Of a stretch of 64,000 bases of DNA, positions 32,905-39,971 are shown piece after piece. Numbering within the stretch: the first letter of the stretch is position 1; each line of letters begins with the position of its first letter. The translations under genes and the position numbers were made by a program. Source of the stretch: M3007 sp964539805 (GTDB taxonomy: Bacteria; Bacteroidota; Bacteroidia; Chitinophagales; Saprospiraceae); contig CAZIKN010000007.1 in the NCBI GenBank assembly GCA_964539805.1, forward strand, positions 1 to 64,000, read 5' to 3'. Under the pieces are notes generated by a model, which saw nothing but the letters and a program-made list of their open reading frames with translations, ran no database searches and was not told where the DNA came from.

Positions 32905-34539
32905 ATGGAACACAGCAATACTGAAGAGGCACTTTTATTCTTGTTTTTGGCGGCAGCCTTGGGATCCTTAGCTGGCAATATCTCCTGGCGCGGACATAAA
33001 TTGGGGGTGGCCGCCATTCTGTTTGTAGGTTTGGCCGTTGGGGCATTTAAGCCGGAGGTACGAATACCTGAGGTAATTAAATTGTTGGGCTTGGCTATGT
33101 TCGTTTACAGCATAGGCCTGAGTTCGGGGCCATCATTTTTCAGCTCGTTTAAAAAACGCGGCGCAGCCAACTTAACCCTTGCTGTTGCAGCCTTGTGCAT
33201 ATTATCCTTATTGCTTGGGCTGAGCTCCGTGATGCTGGGCTTTGATGCTTCTGCTACTGCTGGCATGCTTTCTGGAATTACCACCAATACGCCAGCCCTT
33301 GCAGGCCTGCTGGATGCCATACATGCACAAGCTAATGCCGATACGGAATCCATGTCCAATAATGCCGTGGTAGGATACTCCATTTCTTACCCAATGGGTG
33401 TTTTGGGCTTAATGATCTCGGTGGCCTTGATGCGCCGCTGGTTTCGCATTGATTTTGGCGCTGAAGCTCAAACCCTTAACAGTGAATTCCCTTCGGGACG
33501 CCCTATCGTAAACCGCACCCTTGTGGTAAGCAACCCTGAAGTAGCAGGCAAAACCCTCCGTGAACTTAACAATCGTTTCCATTGGCCAGTGGTTTTTGGC
33601 CGGCAACGGCGAGGAACGGAAGATTGGCTTTGCCATTGGGATACCATAGTAGAGTTGGGAGATCAGCTTGGGGTGACCGGAGAAAATGAAGCGGTAGAAC
33701 AGGTCATTGCTTTTTTTGGCGAAGCGGATTCGGAGCAGTTGGCGGGTGATCATTCCGTTTTTGCTACACGCCGTATGTTCGTCTCTAATCCTCAAACAGC
33801 AGGTAAAACTGTAGCGGCGCTTAACCTGCAGGAGCAATATCAAGTGGTGCTTACCCGTATCCGACACGGCGACCTGGATGCTTTGGTGCATGCTGATACC
33901 GTACTCGAACTGGGGGATCGAATTCGGGTGCTTGCCAAAGAAAAGGACATGAAAGCCTTAGAAAAACTTTTTGGTGATTCCTATGAGCAATTGAGCCATA
34001 TTGATCTATTGTCCTTTGGCTTGGGCATGGGCCTGGGTATTCTTATCGGATCCATTGAGATGACTTTGCCCGGTGGCATACTGTTTAGCCTTGGTTTTGC
34101 TGGCGGCCCCTTGGTTGCAGGCCTCCTGTTGTCCTATATTCGCCGCTCAGGGCCGGTTTTGTGGACTCTTCCGTACTCCGCCAACCTTACCTTGCGCCAG
34201 ATTGGTCTTATTTTGATGCTTGCCGCCATTGGCATCAACTCAGGGGCTGCGTTTTTGAATACCATGCTGAGTCCCGCAGGGCCATTAATGTTTGCTGCCG
34301 CTGTCTTGGCAAGTATTGCGGGCAGTATTTTGATCCTTATCGCTGGATATAAATGGCTTAAAATACCCTATTCCCTGCTCATCGGCATGATCAGCCATCA
34401 TCCGGCCAACCTTGATTTTGCCAATAATCAGTCGGGCAACAAAATACCCACCTATGGTTATGCCTTGGTCTATCCTTTGTTGTTGATCGGCAAAATTGTT
34501 TTTGTACAGATGCTGTGGCAGCTGCTGAAGCATTGGTGA
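32905..34539 (+). CDS. AspT/YidE-type transporter with two RCK-C domains
   Basis: The 544-residue membrane protein has about ten helices in two halves (1-185 and 365-544) with the duplicated family motifs GLSSGPSFFSSFKKRGAANL, MLSGITTNTPALAGLLDAI, and in the second half ANLTLRQIGLILMLAAIGIN and LIGMISHHPANLDFANNQSG. Between them two TrkA-C/RCK-C domains (about 205-265 and 290-355) are present, each with a NRTLVVSNPEVAGKTLREL or FVSNPQTAGKTVAALNL start. The family includes the aspartate:alanine exchanger AspT and YidE/YbjL. Substrate not clear; amino or dicarboxylic acid exchange is likely. The RCK-C domains suggest regulation by small ligands. It begins 30 bases after the AT-rich gene. Confidence 0.9.
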   Translation: MEHSNTEEALLFLFLAAALGSLAGNISWRGHKLGVAAILFVGLAVGAFKPEVRIPEVIKLLGLAMFVYSIGLSSGPSFFSSFKKRGAANLTLAVAALCILSLLLGLSSVMLGFDASATAGMLSGITTNTPALAGLLDAIHAQANADTESMSNNAVVGYSISYPMGVLGLMISVALMRRWFRIDFGAEAQTLNSEFPSGRPIVNRTLVVSNPEVAGKTLRELNNRFHWPVVFGRQRRGTEDWLCHWDTIVELGDQLGVTGENEAVEQVIAFFGEADSEQLAGDHSVFATRRMFVSNPQTAGKTVAALNLQEQYQVVLTRIRHGDLDALVHADTVLELGDRIRVLAKEKDMKALEKLFGDSYEQLSHIDLLSFGLGMGLGILIGSIEMTLPGGILFSLGFAGGPLVAGLLLSYIRRSGPVLWTLPYSANLTLRQIGLILMLAAIGINSGAAFLNTMLSPAGPLMFAAAVLASIAGSILILIAGYKWLKIPYSLLIGMISHHPANLDFANNQSGNKIPTYGYALVYPLLLIGKIVFVQMLWQLLKHW

Positions 34540-34556
34540 GCTGTTAAGGCTAAAAA

Positions 34557-35942
34557 CTATTGATATCCCTCTCCCTCTTCTATCTTAAAATAGTTCTTGG
34601 GTAAATCCTTGAACGCTTTGCGCGGCAACTGCAAAAATGTGGGCATGGAATCCGCCGGAGGCGGGCTTGTTTCCTGTCCCGGAGTGGGCACCACGAGCAT
34701 TACTTTGGCTGCATCAGGTGACAGCAGTGCCGAGGCATGCAGGGTTTCAAAGGGCAGCCCCCAGGTCATCATCAACAAGCGGATATCCACCTGATCGGGC
34801 CGAAGCATTGTTTTCGGGCCTTTTGCCTGCTGTACCAGGTCTTTGATGTAGGCCAACCGTGCGGAATAAGGAATATGATTTTGGAAGATGCCCCATAACC
34901 TTAAACCCACAATCAAAGCCAATAACCATCCCAAATATCGAAATCTGATGCCCGGAACAAGATCCCACAACAGCGGCAACAGCATAAACACACTGAGGGC
35001 CTGCAAATGACTTTCTATGATGTACCAGCGCGTATCTTCTCGAAAACGGACAAATAATACAGTGCTGTAAATGATGATAAAAACATTGAATATCAATGCT
35101 TTAAATAGCTTTTGTTGAAATATAAAAACGATGTTTAATAATAAACAAATCGGTAAAAAAAGCAACATGCTGTCATCCAAATGCGCCCAAAACAGTCCAA
35201 AGCCGTTGGATTTTGGAAGGTCAAACAACATGGCAGGCTCAAACTCGCGCACGAACTGCCCCGTCATGCCCCGATCATAAAAATTGGGCGCCTGAACTAC
35301 ATATTTCAACACAAATGCCAGTCCTAAAAAAGCAAAAATATGGATCAGGATTTTCTTTGAAAGAACAGAGGCAGGATCAAACCAAAAGAAAACTAACACA
35401 AAACCCAAGGGGAAAATGATCAGAGGGTGCAGGAAAAAAATGGTGATGGCAAGGAAGGCCAATACAATATGGAGCAAGAGGCTATACCTCTCTTGTGTTT
35501 GTTTTTCCGCGAGCGCGAGCAGCACAAAAAGAAGAGAAATAGCGGGCAACAATTCATTTTGTATCCAATAAAAACAATCCCCGGTGAGTAGGATGTTGAA
35601 CAGGGCGATAGCGGTGGCTGCCCTGCTGTTGCGCAGCCCATGAAGACACAAGCTGAACAATAACCATTGGAATAACACATAGGACAAGGAAAACAACACC
35701 AGCACTTTAGAAAGCGAAAACCCGAACCAAACCCCTATCAGCGGCAACAATTGAATGGGCAGTACACCGAAGCGCTGCACCATAATGGCAGGCTTGCCAT
35801 CACAGATCAACTGGTAACTTTGAAAGGCCGCATCCAGGATAATGGTACGCTCCTGCCAAAACCCAATGCTCATGGCCAATAGCGCCAAAAAAAGGCAATG
35901 CCCACCCAGCGCGGTCTGCTTTTCTATTTTTAACAAGTGCAT
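34557..35942 (-). CDS. polytopic membrane protein of unknown function
   Basis: The 461-residue protein has 10 to 12 predicted transmembrane segments (for example SIGFWQERTIILDAAF, SLLLHIVLAFLAITIFFLH) and a C-terminal soluble tail of about 90 residues. It shows the pattern of GT-C-like or O-antigen-ligase-like membrane enzymes, but no Asp-Glu/Asp-Asp signature can be pinned down. The loops FYDRGMTGQFVREFEPA and AHLDDSMLLFLP may be functional. It converges with the AspT-type gene, 17 bases apart, and diverges from the endonuclease-like gene, whose -7 element lies at 35978. I do not recognise a specific function. Confidence 0.75.
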   Translation of the reverse strand: MHLLKIEKQTALGGHCLFLALLAMSIGFWQERTIILDAAFQSYQLICDGKPAIMVQRFGVLPIQLLPLIGVWFGFSLSKVLVLFSLSYVLFQWLLFSLCLHGLRNSRAATAIALFNILLTGDCFYWIQNELLPAISLLFVLLALAEKQTQERYSLLLHIVLAFLAITIFFLHPLIIFPLGFVLVFFWFDPASVLSKKILIHIFAFLGLAFVLKYVVQAPNFYDRGMTGQFVREFEPAMLFDLPKSNGFGLFWAHLDDSMLLFLPICLLLNIVFIFQQKLFKALIFNVFIIIYSTVLFVRFREDTRWYIIESHLQALSVFMLLPLLWDLVPGIRFRYLGWLLALIVGLRLWGIFQNHIPYSARLAYIKDLVQQAKGPKTMLRPDQVDIRLLMMTWGLPFETLHASALLSPDAAKVMLVVPTPGQETSPPPADSMPTFLQLPRKAFKDLPKNYFKIEEGEGYQ

Positions 35943-35977
35943 GGGTAAATGTACGCCACTAAATCATGGCGGTTGAC

Positions 35978-35985
35978 TACTTTTG
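35978..35985 (+). promoter_or_regulatory. -7 element upstream of endonuclease/phosphatase-like gene
   Basis: TACTTTTG is a perfect TAnnTTTG, 32 bases before ATG 36018. It may drive the cluster 36018-37931 or further. Confidence 0.6.
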
Positions 35986-36017
35986 CGTGTAAATCAAAAA
36001 AATAGCATAAAGCAACA

Positions 36018-37091
36018 ATGCAAAAAATTGCCCTTAGTTTACTCCTGCTCCTTGTCTCTTCTCAATTAGTCGCTCAGACAGAGCTCACAAAGGATAAAAA
36101 ATCAGCATACAAGATAGCCGCTATAGGCTTCTACAACCTTGAAAATCTGTTTGATACGCTGGATTCCCCCAACACCAACGATGCAGAGTTTTTGCCCAAC
36201 GGCGGCAACCTTTGGAATACCGAAAAGTATGTGTCCAAACAAGCCAACATGGCCAAGGTAATCAGCCTCTTGGCCACCGAAACAAGCCCCGACGGGGTAG
36301 CAATTTTGGGCGTGGCAGAGATAGAAAACCGAAAGGTGTTGGAAGACCTGGTGGCCGAACCTGCCCTTAAAAGCCGAAATTATCAGATTGTGCACCACGA
36401 GTCGCCCGACGAACGCGGTATTGACTGCGCTTTTTTGTATCAGGAAAAATATTTTAAGGTCACAGGCTCCGTGCCGTATCCGGTCATTCTTGAAGACCCC
36501 AAAACGGGCGAAAAAGACAGGACACGCGACATCCTGTATGTCTCTGGCATCTTTGATGGCGAACCCCTGCACCTCATGGTCGGGCACTGGCCTTCCCGCC
36601 GCGCGGGGGAGTCAGGCTCAGCCTGGATGCGCAAAGCCGCAGCTGCTGTATGCAGGCATATTGCGGACAGCCTTTTGGCCATTGATCCTGCAACCAAGAT
36701 TATTGTTATGGGTGACCTGAATGATGACCCCAACAACAAAAGCCTGACAGAGGTGCTGCGCGCCAAGGGCAAATCAGAGGACCTGAAAGAGGGAGAACTG
36801 TACAATACCATGTATAGTCATTTTAAAAATGGTGATGGTACCATGGCTTATCGAGATGCCTGGAGTTTGTTTGATCAACTTATTGTTTCTCAGGGCTTTG
36901 TGAATAAAAAATACGGCGGGTGGCAACTGCATAAATCTATTGTTTTCCGCCAACCCTGGCTCTTGCAAACAGAAGGTAAATATCGGGGCTATCCGTTCAG
37001 GACTTTTGATTTTGGTGTGTTTATGAATGGGTATTCCGATCACCTTCCGGTGTATATCTTTATCATAAAGCGCAAAGAACCCAAACCATAA
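36018..37091 (+). CDS. endonuclease/exonuclease/phosphatase family protein, secreted
   Basis: The 357-residue product has a signal peptide (1-20, SQLVAQ) and the EEP-fold motifs: IGFYNLENLFDTLDSPNTND (metal-binding Asn-Glu), LGVAEIENRKVLEDLV, HLMVGHWPSRRAGESGSAWM, VMGDLNDDPNNKS and DHLPVYIFII (catalytic His). It would hydrolyse phosphodiester bonds of nucleic acids or lipids outside the cytoplasm. It lies 15 bases before the first MbnP-like gene in the same direction, so the two are probably co-transcribed; a functional link to the copper genes is not obvious. Confidence 0.92.
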   Translation: MQKIALSLLLLLVSSQLVAQTELTKDKKSAYKIAAIGFYNLENLFDTLDSPNTNDAEFLPNGGNLWNTEKYVSKQANMAKVISLLATETSPDGVAILGVAEIENRKVLEDLVAEPALKSRNYQIVHHESPDERGIDCAFLYQEKYFKVTGSVPYPVILEDPKTGEKDRTRDILYVSGIFDGEPLHLMVGHWPSRRAGESGSAWMRKAAAAVCRHIADSLLAIDPATKIIVMGDLNDDPNNKSLTEVLRAKGKSEDLKEGELYNTMYSHFKNGDGTMAYRDAWSLFDQLIVSQGFVNKKYGGWQLHKSIVFRQPWLLQTEGKYRGYPFRTFDFGVFMNGYSDHLPVYIFIIKRKEPKP

Positions 37092-37106
37092 TATGCTGCT
37101 ATAATA

Positions 37107-37931
37107 ATGAATATGAATAGACCCCTTTTTTTGTTGCTTTCAGTGATGTTGTGTGCAAGCTGTTTTGATCCCAAGGAAGGATGTTTGGATATTGCGGCAA
37201 CCAATTTTGATGCCTCAGCGGATGAGGATTGTTGTTGTTCTTATCCTGGATTGATCTTTAGTGTGGATCAAAAATGGGATACTCTGCCTTTCCGGCGTGA
37301 TAGTGTTTTTGCCTTGGACAATGGAAAATTGATCCGTTTACATGACGTGCTGTTGTATCTCTCTGATTTTCAGATGGAAAAAAATGGTAGCGTGTTTAAA
37401 AATTCGGATACCATTCAATTAGAAGTTTATCCCAAAACAGGAAAAGATACCTTGAAAGAGGTGTTTCTTAATGATTTTGAGCTCATCAGCCTTGATAACA
37501 GCACGGCCAATACGGGTGTGTTCAGAACTGCCGGTCAGTTTGATGCCCTGCAGTTTCGCTTTGGCCTATCCAATGATGCCAACCGGGTCATTGCCAGAAA
37601 GGTGCGGCTTGGGCATCCGCTGCGACAGGGAGCGGACAGCCTTTGGTTGAGTCCCACACAGGGTTATGCCTTGATTAAGGTGCTGCTTAGCCCTGATACC
37701 ACCCGCAATTCGCCACGAGATTCCGTGTTGCTTACCCGAGCTGATCTGGGTGATCTGTTTTTTAGGCAAACAGGTAGTTTCACCAGTGAACTGGGTTATG
37801 ATTTTCGTTTGAAAATGAATATTGACCTGAAAAAGCTCCTGGGGAAAACCAATTGGTCAATTCCTGACAAAACGCAATGGAAAAAAGACATTATTGCCAA
37901 CTTACCGGGAGCTTTCAGTGTTTCCCAATAA
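37107..37931 (+). CDS. MbnP-like lipoprotein (first copy)
   Basis: The 274-residue product has a lipoprotein signal (LLSVMLCASC; Cys near residue 16), then GCLDIAATNFDASADEDCCC, a short Cys-rich segment of a kind common on Bacteroidota surface proteins, and an MbnP-like domain (about 45-265): DVLLYLSDFQMEKNG, a block SLWLSPTQGYALIKV (Trp180) and LGYDFRLKMNIDLKKLLG. MbnP proteins bind copper; in methanotrophs a Trp of the W..GY block is converted to kynurenine by the diheme enzyme MbnH. This copy deviates more from the MYW.W..GY pattern than the second. It is followed by the second MbnP copy after 87 bases. Confidence 0.82.
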   Translation: MNMNRPLFLLLSVMLCASCFDPKEGCLDIAATNFDASADEDCCCSYPGLIFSVDQKWDTLPFRRDSVFALDNGKLIRLHDVLLYLSDFQMEKNGSVFKNSDTIQLEVYPKTGKDTLKEVFLNDFELISLDNSTANTGVFRTAGQFDALQFRFGLSNDANRVIARKVRLGHPLRQGADSLWLSPTQGYALIKVLLSPDTTRNSPRDSVLLTRADLGDLFFRQTGSFTSELGYDFRLKMNIDLKKLLGKTNWSIPDKTQWKKDIIANLPGAFSVSQ

Positions 37932-37936
37932 CTTTG
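37929..37936 (+). promoter_or_regulatory. -7 element before second MbnP-like gene
   Basis: TAACTTTG, a perfect TAnnTTTG, overlaps the stop codon of the first MbnP-like gene and lies 82 bases before ATG 38019. It may provide separate expression of the downstream genes. Confidence 0.5.
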
Positions 37937-37955
37937 CCCCCATTCATTCCTGACC

Positions 37956-37976
37956 GTCCTGATCGTTCGTCAGGAC
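37956..37976. repeat. 7-bp hairpin in MbnP intergenic region
   Basis: GTCCTGA (37956-37962) pairs with TCAGGAC (37970-37976) around a seven-base loop. Short CATCA/CTCA repeats follow (37985-38012). No T-run follows, so attenuation or RNA processing is only a possibility. Confidence 0.5.
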
Positions 37977-38018
37977 TAACGCTCATAACTCATCATTCAT
38001 CACTCATCACTCAAGAAT

Positions 38019-38783
38019 ATGCGTCATTTCATTTTTTCTGTTTTTGTACTTTTCTCTTTTTCTGCTTGTCAGGACGTAAAAGAAGATATTGTCTCTGGTG
38101 CAGATTTTTCTTTTCAGTTTACCAGCACGTACGAGGGCAGCCGATTGGAGCGTGTCAAAAAATATACGTATAACGGTTATCCTTTGGAATTCACGGTGTT
38201 TACCCTTTATCTTAGTGACATTACTTTGTTGCAAGGAAGCAAAGAGGTAAAAATTTCTGATGTGGAATACCTTGATTTTTTTCCAAGCAACGCCTCAGGT
38301 ACATTGTCCACACAACCTAAAATTACCTTTAAAAATGTACCAGAAGGCGATTACACGGGCATTAAATTGGGATATGGTGTACGCAAAGACTTAAATAAAA
38401 AGTCGCCCAAAGATTTCCCCGCAGGCTCCCCTTTGTCCTATGAACTGGATTTTTGGAAAGGCTGGGACAGCTATATCTTTTGTAAGATAGAAGGTGCTGG
38501 TGATGCCGATAAAAATGGCAGTGCCGATCACTTTTTAGTGTACCACTGTGGTAGTGATCCGGTGTACAAGACATTCACGACAAACAAGAATTTTAGTGTT
38601 TCTGCTTCTGACCCCACAAAGCAGTTGCTCCAAATCGAGTTTGACCTGAAAAAACTCTTTACACAAGCGGATGGCTCTTTGTACAATATGGTTGCCAACC
38701 CTGCTACTTCCAATGATAAGAACGATGTAGTGGTGGCAGATGCCATCATGAGTCGTTTTGGTACGGCAACTTCTATTAAATAA
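38019..38783 (+). CDS. MbnP-like lipoprotein (second copy)
   Basis: The 254-residue product has a lipoprotein signal (MRHFIFSVFVLFSFSAC; Cys17). The MbnP-like domain covers about 25-235: ADFSFQFTSTYEGSRLER, FTVFTLYLSDITLLQG, GDYTGIKLGYGVRKDLN, then LDFWKGWDSYIFCKIEG (Trp146 and Trp149), HFLVYHCGSD and LQIEFDLKKLFTQADG. The block with two Trp followed by Tyr and a KIEG end matches the family pattern W.W..GY...K.EG in which one Trp is oxidised to kynurenine in MbnP. The diheme enzyme gene follows after only 22 bases, supporting an enzyme-substrate pair. Copper binding is inferred. Confidence 0.87.
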   Translation: MRHFIFSVFVLFSFSACQDVKEDIVSGADFSFQFTSTYEGSRLERVKKYTYNGYPLEFTVFTLYLSDITLLQGSKEVKISDVEYLDFFPSNASGTLSTQPKITFKNVPEGDYTGIKLGYGVRKDLNKKSPKDFPAGSPLSYELDFWKGWDSYIFCKIEGAGDADKNGSADHFLVYHCGSDPVYKTFTTNKNFSVSASDPTKQLLQIEFDLKKLFTQADGSLYNMVANPATSNDKNDVVVADAIMSRFGTATSIK

Positions 38784-38805
38784 TATCTTGAAACATTGAT
38801 AAACA

Positions 38806-39969
38806 ATGCGTTGTGTCCATTTTTTAAAAATATTTTTTATCATTTCGGTCTGGATGATTTCTGTCTTGGCCTGTAATCCACCCAGTCCTGTGGTGGACCA
38901 AAAAGGCGACTTGGAGGATATTGTATATGACCCCAAGCCATACAAAATTGTCAAGCCCGATTATTTTCCCGAGATAGAGGTGCCCAAGGATAACCCAATG
39001 ACGCAGGCTGGGGTACAACTGGGTCGTATGCTTTTTTATGATCCGATTTTGTCTGCGGATAGTACCATGTCCTGCTCCTCCTGCCATTTGCCCCAGCATA
39101 GTTTTACGGATGCGCTTGCAGTTTCTACCGGTATTGATGGTGTAGCAGGGCATCGTAGCAGTATGTCCTTGATGAATATTGCCTATGCCACCAATGGCCT
39201 TTTTTGGGACGGTAGGGTAAAAACCTTGGAAGGTCAGGCATTGCTCCCTGTGGAGGATCCCATTGAATTGCACCATACCTGGCCCAATGTCATAGAAGAC
39301 CTGAAAAAACATAAAAGCTATCCCAAAATGTTTCGCGAGGCATTTGGTATCAAAGATCGTTCTGAAATAAGCAAAGAATTGGCGGCTAAGGCCCTGGCAC
39401 AGTTTGAGCGGATATTGATCAGCAGCGGGCAATCCAAGTTTGATCGCTTTGTCCAGGGTGAAACTACTTTGTTTGATGACCGTGAATTGGAAGGGAAACT
39501 GATGTATTTTGATGAGCAACCATTTGTATTGCCTGATGCACAATGCTTTCACTGTCATGGAGGTGTGACCCTGACGGGCAATCAGTATTTCAGCAACGGC
39601 CTTGATCCGGTCAAAAGTTTTAAGGAATTTGTGGATAAAGGCCAGGGTGCTGTTCTGGGCGACTCCACCCGTTATGGCCGATTCAGAGCACCAACATTGC
39701 GTAACATCGCCCTTACGTCGCCGTACATGCATGATGGCCGATTCAAGACCTTGGAAGAGGTGGTGGATCACTACGCAAGCCATGGGAAAAGTAAATTTCC
39801 CTATCAAGATGGTCTAATGACCCAGATTGGCACCTTGATCCCCAATACCCAGCCATTACAATATACCAAAATGAATGCTTCGCACAAGCGCTCTTTGGTC
39901 AAGTTTTTGCATACCTTGACAGATACGGTTTTTGTCAATAATCCGGACATACAAAGCCCGTTTAAATAA
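38806..39969 (+). CDS. MauG/MbnH-type diheme cytochrome c peroxidase-like lipoprotein
   Basis: The 387-residue product begins with a lipoprotein-type signal (SVWMISVLAC, Cys near 23). Two haem c motifs are present: CSSCH (90-94) in MSCSSCHLPQHSFTD and CFHCH (247-251) in AQCFHCHGGVTL. The conserved LGRMLFYDPILS, FWDGRVKTLEGQALLPVEDP and RAPTLRNIALTSPYMHDGRF blocks belong to the di-haem peroxidase superfamily. In LEEVVDHYASHG, Tyr323 sits where peroxidases have Met and MauG/MbnH have an axial Tyr, pointing to a protein-modifying enzyme. With the MbnP gene just upstream (22 bases) and the protease gene 2 bases downstream it forms a tight operon. Substrate: probably a Trp of the MbnP-like proteins. 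Confidence 0.92.
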   Translation: MRCVHFLKIFFIISVWMISVLACNPPSPVVDQKGDLEDIVYDPKPYKIVKPDYFPEIEVPKDNPMTQAGVQLGRMLFYDPILSADSTMSCSSCHLPQHSFTDALAVSTGIDGVAGHRSSMSLMNIAYATNGLFWDGRVKTLEGQALLPVEDPIELHHTWPNVIEDLKKHKSYPKMFREAFGIKDRSEISKELAAKALAQFERILISSGQSKFDRFVQGETTLFDDRELEGKLMYFDEQPFVLPDAQCFHCHGGVTLTGNQYFSNGLDPVKSFKEFVDKGQGAVLGDSTRYGRFRAPTLRNIALTSPYMHDGRFKTLEEVVDHYASHGKSKFPYQDGLMTQIGTLIPNTQPLQYTKMNASHKRSLVKFLHTLTDTVFVNNPDIQSPFK

Positions 39970-39971
39970 TC

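Noticed and set aside
38824..39807. 327-codon open frame on the minus strand within the diheme gene
   Set aside because: The plus strand encodes haem motifs and conserved blocks; the antisense product has no recognisable family.
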